From positions 1 through 53,236 of the forward strand of contig DATMAG010000092.1 in NCBI GenBank assembly GCA_035560235.1: a DNA stretch of 53,236 nt, written 5' to 3'. This DNA is from DASRDU01 sp035560235 (lineage in GTDB: Bacteria > Acidobacteriota > Blastocatellia > RBC074). The notes below the pieces were generated by a model. The model did no database searches and was not told where the DNA came from. It saw nothing but the letters and a program-made list of their open reading frames with translations. A program made the translations under genes and the position numbers. Positions 48,454 to 53,236 of the stretch are shown one piece after another (positions within the stretch are counted from its first letter, which is position 1; each line of letters starts with the position of its first letter).

Positions 48454-51321
48454 ATGTTGCACCCAATGAGAGTCAGGCAGTGGCGGCAGGTCAGAGAAAT
48501 TTTTGAGCAGGCCGTCGAACTCGACGACCAGACCCGCCAGCGTTACCTCGCGGCGGCCTGCGGCAATGACGCCGCACTGCGCCGCGAGGTCGAACTGATG
48601 CTGGCGGCGGATGAAGCTGCTCCGGCCTTTCTTGAAAGCTCGCCTTTTGATCAGGTCAGGAACGAACAGGCCCTGACGAGCGAGGAAATGCCTGCGGGTG
48701 GCAGGCTTGGGCCGTACCGGCTGCTGCGCCAGATCGGGCGCGGCGGGATGGGCACGGTCTGGCTGGCCGAACGCGATGACGCACAGTTCCGGCAGCAGGT
48801 CGCCATCAAGATCATCCGGCGCGGCATGGATACCGAGGACATCCTGCGGCGCTTCAGAACCGAACGGCAGATTCTGGCCACGCTCAATCATCCCAACATT
48901 GCGCGACTGCTGGACGGCGGCTCGACGCCGGACGGCAGGCCATATTACGTGATGGAATACATCGCCGGGCGCAGCATTGATGAATACTGCTCGAATAATG
49001 AACTGTCCGTGCCCGAACGGCTGCGCCTGTTTCGCAGCGTCTGTGCCGCAGTCAGTTACGCGCATCAGCGCCTGGTCATTCATCGTGATCTGAAACCATC
49101 GAACATGCTGGTCACCGATGACGGCACGGTGAAGCTGCTCGATTTCGGCATCGCCAGACTACTGACGCCTGAATCGGCTGAAATGACCGTGACTGCGACG
49201 CGATACGGCATTATGACTCCGGCCTACGCCAGCCCTGAACAGGCCAGCGGCGGCAGCATCACCACGGCCAGTGATGTCTATTCGCTCGGCGTAGTGCTTT
49301 ACGAACTGCTGACCGGCCAGCGCCCTTACCAGTTCACCACCACCCGCCCCGATGAAATCGTCCGCGTCATCTGTGAACAGGAACCGGAACCGCCCGGCAG
49401 AATTCGGAAGCCGGAAGGCGGAAGGCGGAAGGCGGAAGATGAAAGGCAGCGGGCGGCGGGCAGCGAACACAGGACAAATGGCAGCGGGCAAAAGACGGAA
49501 GCGCGCGAACACTGGATGCGTGAACTGATGATCCGCCTGCTTCCACCTTTCTTCTTCCGCCTTCCGGCTTCCGCTTTATGTGACGAGCTTGACAACATTG
49601 TGCTGATGGCGCTGCGCAAGGATGCACAGCGGCGCTACGCTTCGGTCGAACAGTTTGCCGAGGATATTCATCGTTACCTGAGCGGGCAGCCAGTGCTGGC
49701 GCGGCCTGACACGATTGGCTATCGCTTTACTAAATTCGTGCAGCGCAACAAGGTCATCGTCACGGCGGCGCTGATTGTGCTGCTCTCGCTGTGCAGCGGC
49801 ATTGTGATGACGTGGCGGCAGGCGCAGATTGCGAGGCGTGAACGCGCCCTTGCGGAACGTCGCTTTGCTGAAGTGCGCGAACTGGCCAATTCATTTGTCT
49901 TCAGGTATCACGACGCCATTGCCGGATTGCCAGGCGCAACCCGCGTGCGGGAAATGATGATGAAGGACGCCGTTGCCTACCTCGACCGGCTGGCGCAGGA
50001 AGCGGACAGCAATCCGAAGCTGCAACTGGAACTGGCTTCAGCGTGGCTCAGAATCGGTGACGTGCAGGGCCAGCCTTATCGCGGCAATCTGGGCGACACG
50101 CAGGGCGCGTTGCGGAGCTATCAGAATGCCCTGCAACTGTGCGAAGCCCTGGCCCGGCGTGATCCTTATTCGCCTGAAATTCAGCAAACGCTCAGCCTGG
50201 CGCTCGACAGCATCGGCATTCTGCAAACCCGCAGCGGCCAGTTTGAAGCGGCGCTGATCGCGCTGCATCGCGCGACGTCAATTCGTGAGCGACTGCAACA
50301 GCGCTTCCCTGCTCAAAGCCATTACACGCGATTGCTCGCGACCAGTTACCTGCACCTGGGCGATGCCGTGCTGCGTACCGGGCGCACCGTTAACGGGCAG
50401 AGCGCACCGGAACAGAGCCTGGTGTACTTTCAGCAATCACAGAACCTGCGCACATCGCTTTTTGCCGGACATCCTGATGACCTGAACCTCGCCAGAGACC
50501 TGGCCATCAGTCACCAGCGCATCGGCAATGTGCTCTATAAAATCGGCGCGGCGGGCAGCTATCAGCAGTCGCTCGCGGCGGCGCTGGCACACCACAAGCA
50601 GGCACAGGCGATTTTTGAAAGGATCGCCGCCGCTGCGCCGGGCGATGCCCAGGCGCGCCGCGATGTGGTGGATCAGTTCCTGATGAAAGCCGAAGCCCAG
50701 GCCAGAGCCGGTGATGTTGACGGCGCGCTCGCTGACTGTCGCCACGCCATTATGATCTTTGCCGAAATGTCCGCTGCCGATGCGACCAACATTGAATTGC
50801 GCCGCGACCTGGCAACGGCGTGGTACATCGCGGGCGTAGTCGCCAACGATGCAGGTCGCCTGCAAACCGGCATCGACAGCATGGAGCAGGCGCTTGAAAT
50901 TTATGAGTCACTGGCCAGCAGCGACGCGGGCAATACGGAAAACCTCAGCGACCTGCTGAGCGGTTACAATCGCCTGGGTTCAATGGAAGCGCAGCGCGGC
51001 AGCGGCGCCAAAGCAGCTCAGGCCTTCCGGCGTTCAATTGAATTCAGAATGAAACTCGCCAGCGTCAGCCCGGCTGAGGCACATCTGCGCGCCGGAGTCG
51101 CAGACGCCTGGCAGATTCTGGGCAGGCACTGCTGCCAGCAAGCCGCGAAAGCACGCGCCGCTACCGCCCGCAAAGCCTGGCTGCGCGAGGCGAAGGAAGC
51201 GTTTCAGCAGGCGCTTGAAATCAGGCAGGAGCTTGCGCGGCAGGATCAGTCAGCCGCAGATCAGGTCAGCGCCGCACAACGCGAACTCAGCCAGTGTCAG
51301 GCCGCGCTTGATCGCCATTGA
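48454..51321 (+). CDS. Transmembrane Ser/Thr protein kinase with TPR-like C-terminal region
   Basis: A 955-aa protein. N-terminal ~75 residues are the usual linker (VREIFEQAVELDDQTRQRYLAAACG). Kinase domain about 85-425: IGRGGMGTVWLAE (Gly loop), VAIKIIRRG (Lys), VIHRDLKPSNMLV (catalytic loop, about 208-220), LLDFGIARLL (DFG), YASPEQASGG, SLGVVLYELLTGQRPY. Residues ~318-374 are encoded by a palindromic DNA element in frame. One membrane helix (about 434-454: VIVTAALIVLLSLCSGIV) precedes an outer or periplasmic part of helical repeats (about 480-955: LASAWLRIGDVQGQ, QTLSLALDSIGILQTRSGQFEAALIALHRATSIRERL), typical TPR. Cotranscribed with the sigma factor; probably senses an envelope signal and phosphorylates it or other proteins. 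Confidence 0.93.
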   Translation: MLHPMRVRQWRQVREIFEQAVELDDQTRQRYLAAACGNDAALRREVELMLAADEAAPAFLESSPFDQVRNEQALTSEEMPAGGRLGPYRLLRQIGRGGMGTVWLAERDDAQFRQQVAIKIIRRGMDTEDILRRFRTERQILATLNHPNIARLLDGGSTPDGRPYYVMEYIAGRSIDEYCSNNELSVPERLRLFRSVCAAVSYAHQRLVIHRDLKPSNMLVTDDGTVKLLDFGIARLLTPESAEMTVTATRYGIMTPAYASPEQASGGSITTASDVYSLGVVLYELLTGQRPYQFTTTRPDEIVRVICEQEPEPPGRIRKPEGGRRKAEDERQRAAGSEHRTNGSGQKTEAREHWMRELMIRLLPPFFFRLPASALCDELDNIVLMALRKDAQRRYASVEQFAEDIHRYLSGQPVLARPDTIGYRFTKFVQRNKVIVTAALIVLLSLCSGIVMTWRQAQIARRERALAERRFAEVRELANSFVFRYHDAIAGLPGATRVREMMMKDAVAYLDRLAQEADSNPKLQLELASAWLRIGDVQGQPYRGNLGDTQGALRSYQNALQLCEALARRDPYSPEIQQTLSLALDSIGILQTRSGQFEAALIALHRATSIRERLQQRFPAQSHYTRLLATSYLHLGDAVLRTGRTVNGQSAPEQSLVYFQQSQNLRTSLFAGHPDDLNLARDLAISHQRIGNVLYKIGAAGSYQQSLAAALAHHKQAQAIFERIAAAAPGDAQARRDVVDQFLMKAEAQARAGDVDGALADCRHAIMIFAEMSAADATNIELRRDLATAWYIAGVVANDAGRLQTGIDSMEQALEIYESLASSDAGNTENLSDLLSGYNRLGSMEAQRGSGAKAAQAFRRSIEFRMKLASVSPAEAHLRAGVADAWQILGRHCCQQAAKARAATARKAWLREAKEAFQQALEIRQELARQDQSAADQVSAAQRELSQCQAALDRH
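49405..49573 (+). repeat. Palindromic element inserted in frame in the kinase gene
   Basis: CGGAAGCCGGAAGGCGGAAG at 49405-49424 is the exact reverse complement of 49554-49573, and the arms continue with mismatches to about 49438 and 49540. The 169-base stretch is purine-rich on the left, pyrimidine-rich on the right, so the protein reads Arg/Lys/Glu-rich first and Leu/Pro/Phe-rich later (residues about 318-374). It lies in the loop after CEQEPEPP and before CDELDNIVLMALRK, where related kinases have a variable segment. The reading frame stays open and the kinase motifs on both sides are intact. Confidence 0.8.
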
Positions 51322-51328
51322 TTCCTGC

Positions 51329-51423
51329 GGGATTCACCGCCAGCGGGCGCAAAGAAGAGCGGGACAGGTTGCACTTCCTGCCGGTTTTCCTTTGCGCCCG
51401 CTGTGCCGCTGGTGGTGAATCCC
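51329..51423. terminator. Palindrome between convergent kinase and esterase genes
   Basis: GGGATTCACCGCCAGCGGGC (from 51329) and the rest of a 26-base left arm to 51354 pair with 51390-51423, the right arm carrying an extra 8 bases (GTGCCGCT region). It starts 8 bases after the kinase stop and ends 4 bases before the esterase stop, so it can terminate both. The asymmetry and length also fit a further member of the palindromic-element class of this genome. Confidence 0.65.
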
Positions 51424-51426
51424 GTT

Positions 51427-52164
51427 TTATTTCAGCACCGGTTCGAGCGCCTTCCAGACATTTTCAAGCACTATCCGCGATCCCTTCTCGTTCGGATGAA
51501 TGCCATCCGGCAGATTGAGCTCAGCGATGCCGCCCACGCCCTGCAGGAAGAACGGAATCAGTGACAGATGGAACTGCTGCGCCAGTTCACGGTAGACGTT
51601 GCGGAACTCGCTCGTGTAATCGTCACCGAAATTCGGCGGCGCTTCCATTCCGGCCAGAATCACCCTGATCCCGCGTCGCTGCGCTGCTTCGATGATGTTG
51701 CTGAGGTTCTTCTTCAGTTCAGCCGGAGGCAGCCCGCGCAGGCCATCGTTGCCACCAAGTTCGAGAATCAGCACTCTCACGTCGCCGCTCAGCGCGTCCT
51801 CAATGCGACTCAGGCCGCCTTTCGAGGTGTCACCCGACACGCCCTTGTTGACAACCCGATAATTGAATCCCCGCTCATCGAGTCTTTGTTGCAGCAGCGT
51901 CGTCCACGCCTGAGCCGTTTCAAGCCCGTACCCGGCAGTCAGGCTGTCACCGAGCGCCACGATCAGCGGGCGATTGTCTGCAGTCGCAGGCGACGAAGCC
52001 GTTGTCGCAGTTTGCGTCGGAGTCGCGGCCCCGTAGCCCGATTGTGATGAAGCGTCGCTGACTGCCTTTGAATCCTGGCAGCCGTTCATAAGCGCGACCA
52101 GAAACAGCAGCGGCAGCAGCGCGTGGAAAATTCGTGATTTGAATTTGCGATCATTTACAGGCAT
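51427..52164 (-). CDS. GDSL/SGNH arylesterase-lysophospholipase (TesA-like) lipoprotein
   Basis: A 245-aa protein with a lipoprotein signal (LVALMNGC, Cys about residue 29) and a Ser/Thr/Ala linker to residue ~65. The SGNH hydrolase domain has block I VALGDSLTAGYG (nucleophile Ser, about 73), block II Gly in NKGVSGDTSKGGL, block III GGNDGLRG (Asn), and block V DGIHPNEKG (catalytic Asp and His, about 215-218), so the active site is complete. Relatives are TesA, thioesterase I/protease I/lysophospholipase L1, of the cell envelope. It is transcribed away from a YbbA/LolD-type ATPase gene, the same neighbourhood as tesA-ybbA in E. coli, which supports the assignment. Confidence 0.92.
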   Translation of the reverse strand: MPVNDRKFKSRIFHALLPLLFLVALMNGCQDSKAVSDASSQSGYGAATPTQTATTASSPATADNRPLIVALGDSLTAGYGLETAQAWTTLLQQRLDERGFNYRVVNKGVSGDTSKGGLSRIEDALSGDVRVLILELGGNDGLRGLPPAELKKNLSNIIEAAQRRGIRVILAGMEAPPNFGDDYTSEFRNVYRELAQQFHLSLIPFFLQGVGGIAELNLPDGIHPNEKGSRIVLENVWKALEPVLK

Positions 52165-52295
52165 AGTTCTGAGTCCGGCAAGCAGTCAGCAAAATGTCAG
52201 CGATTTGCTGCCAGTGCGCATTCTTCCAGATTGCCGGGGCGCTGACAAATAATCTGTCGCTGACCACTGAACACTAATCCCTGACAACTGTATTT

Positions 52296-53045
52296 ATGAT
52301 TGAACTTTCCGGTGTTTCAAAGGTCGTCCAGAGCGGTTCTGAAAAACTGACCATTCTTCATTCCCTTGATCTGACCATTCCGCGCGGCCAGTTTGTCGCC
52401 GTCGTCGGCCCGTCGGGCAGCGGCAAATCAACCCTGCTCGGCCTGGTCGCCGGACTGGACGCGCCGACTGCGGGCGACATCTTTCTGGACGGACAGAATA
52501 TCACCCGGATGGGCGAGGATGAACTGGCCGAATTGCGCGGCGCAAAGGTCGGGTTCATCTTTCAGTCATTTCATCTGATCCCGTCTTTGACGGCCTATGA
52601 AAACATTCTGGTGCCGATGGAGATTGCGGGCCGCGGCAATGCGCGCAAACGCGCTCAGGCGCTGCTTGACGAGGTAGGTCTGCACGACCGGGGCCATCAT
52701 TACCCGTCGCAATTGTCGGGCGGCGAACAGCAGCGCGTCGCCATCGCCCGCGCCTTTTCCAACGCTCCGGCGATTCTGCTCGCTGATGAGCCAACCGGCA
52801 ATCTGGATTCAAAAAATGGCGCGCACATTTTTGAACTGCTGCTCAGGCTCAATCGCGAACGCGGCACTACGCTGATGCTCGTCACGCACGACCATCATCT
52901 GGCCGATCTGGCCGACCGCAAAATCGCCCTGCGCGATGGCCGCGTCGTCGAAGACCGGATGAAAAGTTCCGGAGAAGCAGACCAGCCGAACACATACACG
53001 GAAACCAAAGAGTCGCTGCCGCTGACACCCTCTCTATCCGCGTGA
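52296..53045 (+). CDS. ABC transporter ATP-binding protein (YbbA/LolD/MacB type)
   Basis: A 249-aa ATPase. Walker A is VVGPSGSGKSTLLGLV (about residues 36-51), the Q-loop is in GFIFQSFHLIPSLTAYEN (about 86-103), the signature is LSGGEQQRVAIARAF (about 140-154), Walker B ILLADEPTGNLDSKNG (about 160-175) and the H-loop LVTHDHH. The SLTAYENILVPMEIAGR region and PTGNLDS mark the MacB/LolD/YbbA group that works with FtsX-like permeases in extruding lipids or lipoproteins. It is divergent from the tesA-like gene, as in E. coli. The expected permease is not in the 191 bases that remain; a long C-terminal tail (MKSSGEADQPNTYTETKESL) is unusual. Confidence 0.92.
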   Translation: MIELSGVSKVVQSGSEKLTILHSLDLTIPRGQFVAVVGPSGSGKSTLLGLVAGLDAPTAGDIFLDGQNITRMGEDELAELRGAKVGFIFQSFHLIPSLTAYENILVPMEIAGRGNARKRAQALLDEVGLHDRGHHYPSQLSGGEQQRVAIARAFSNAPAILLADEPTGNLDSKNGAHIFELLLRLNRERGTTLMLVTHDHHLADLADRKIALRDGRVVEDRMKSSGEADQPNTYTETKESLPLTPSLSA

Positions 53046-53236
53046 TCAGGTGTTCAGAGTCCGTCACAGAACAGTCACGGCTCAGGAGGCAAAACAAAGG
53101 AGACGGCATGATGAAGAGGTGAAGCGGCGGTAAACTCTGGCGACGCAGCAATGAGTCGCTGGAGCAGGCAGGTTAGAGACTGAATGTTTCAGTGTGGCTT
53201 GTGACCACGTAAAGGAGACTACTCAGCCGCTAACCG
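53046..53236 (+). other. No gene recognised at the end of the window
   Basis: Only short frames occur (for example an ATG ATG AAG AGG TGA run near 53109). An AAAGGAGAC sequence at 53090 and another, AAAGGAGACT, near 53212 look like ribosome sites; the second could belong to a gene starting beyond the window, such as the ABC permease. No tRNA or hairpin seen. Confidence 0.4.

Noticed and set aside
49405..49573. Frameshift or assembly error in the kinase gene
   Set aside because: The frame is continuous, with intact kinase motifs before and after; the exact inverted ends indicate an inserted element rather than an error.
53046..53236. tRNA or attachment site at the window end
   Set aside because: No TTCRANNC T-loop or cloverleaf pairing could be found, and no integrase gene is present.

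Overview
The window (about 53 kb, GC-rich) looks like a chromosomal piece of a heterotrophic, Gram-negative Acidobacteriota, perhaps of the Blastocatellia/Solibacter type. That placement is inferred from gene content. The window has an Oar-like TonB receptor with an N-terminal carboxypeptidase-regulatory domain, DUF1553/DUF1501 proteins, an ECF sigma factor next to a Ser/Thr kinase with a TPR-like tail, and several secreted hypotheticals of a kind common in acidobacteria. No rRNA, tRNA, CRISPR, phage structural gene or transposase was seen.

Layout. 1-3.9 kb: a secreted catabolic cluster (partial DUF1553, GH172/DUF2961, a Uma2-type nuclease, DUF1501). 3.9-11.6 kb, plus strand: ROK sugar kinase, endolysin-like amidase, SDR, a 51-aa zinc-ribbon protein coupled to a K+/H+ antiporter, an internally deleted GH78 rhamnosidase, a GNAT and a Gfo/Idh/MocA oxidoreductase. 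11.6-17.4 kb, minus strand: serine hydrolase, then an rpiR / D-aminoacylase / M19 dipeptidase operon. This operon diverges from a large TonB receptor at 17.7-21.5 kb. 21.8-33.3 kb, minus strand: DinB proteins, a membrane protein, a PLB-like lipoprotein, a DUF1080 protein, a second D-aminoacylase, a PQQ-propeller protein, an aldo/keto reductase, uronate isomerase, a LOG protein, a DMT protein and a DUF1080 remnant. 33.3-37.6 kb, plus strand: BNR protein, beta-CASP nuclease, DinB/YfiT and SDR. 37.7-42.9 kb: thiS with an unknown partner, trpD, and an operon of repeat proteins. 43-45.7 kb: two trans-sulfuration genes behind a SAM-II riboswitch with promoter and terminators. 45.8-51.3 kb: a PQQ-like propeller gene diverging from the sigma factor/kinase pair. 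51.4-53 kb: a tesA-like lipoprotein esterase diverging from a YbbA/LolD-type ABC ATPase.

How the genes fit together. The rpiR operon and TonB receptor suggest uptake and breakdown of N-acyl-D-amino acids and D-dipeptides, possibly from cell-wall debris. The rpiR promoter has a short palindrome exactly between its -35 and -10 boxes. The met operon is a complete sulfur-assimilation control unit: promoter, SAM-II aptamer, intrinsic terminator, two PLP enzymes, final terminator.

The most unusual feature is a set of long palindromic elements of about 100-180 bp with no coding capacity of their own. They lie at 3.9, 6.1, 14.8, 21.6, 25.4, 29.1 and 51.4 kb. Two copies of one family (14.8 and 29.1 kb) both abut a TAA stop codon. 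One (21.6 kb) is flanked by 10-bp direct repeats and interrupts an older palindrome. A further one lies in frame inside the Ser/Thr kinase gene (49.4 kb) and encodes about 56 residues of a kinase-domain loop, much like Rickettsia palindromic elements. I regard these elements, and especially the coding one, as the best candidate for something undescribed here.
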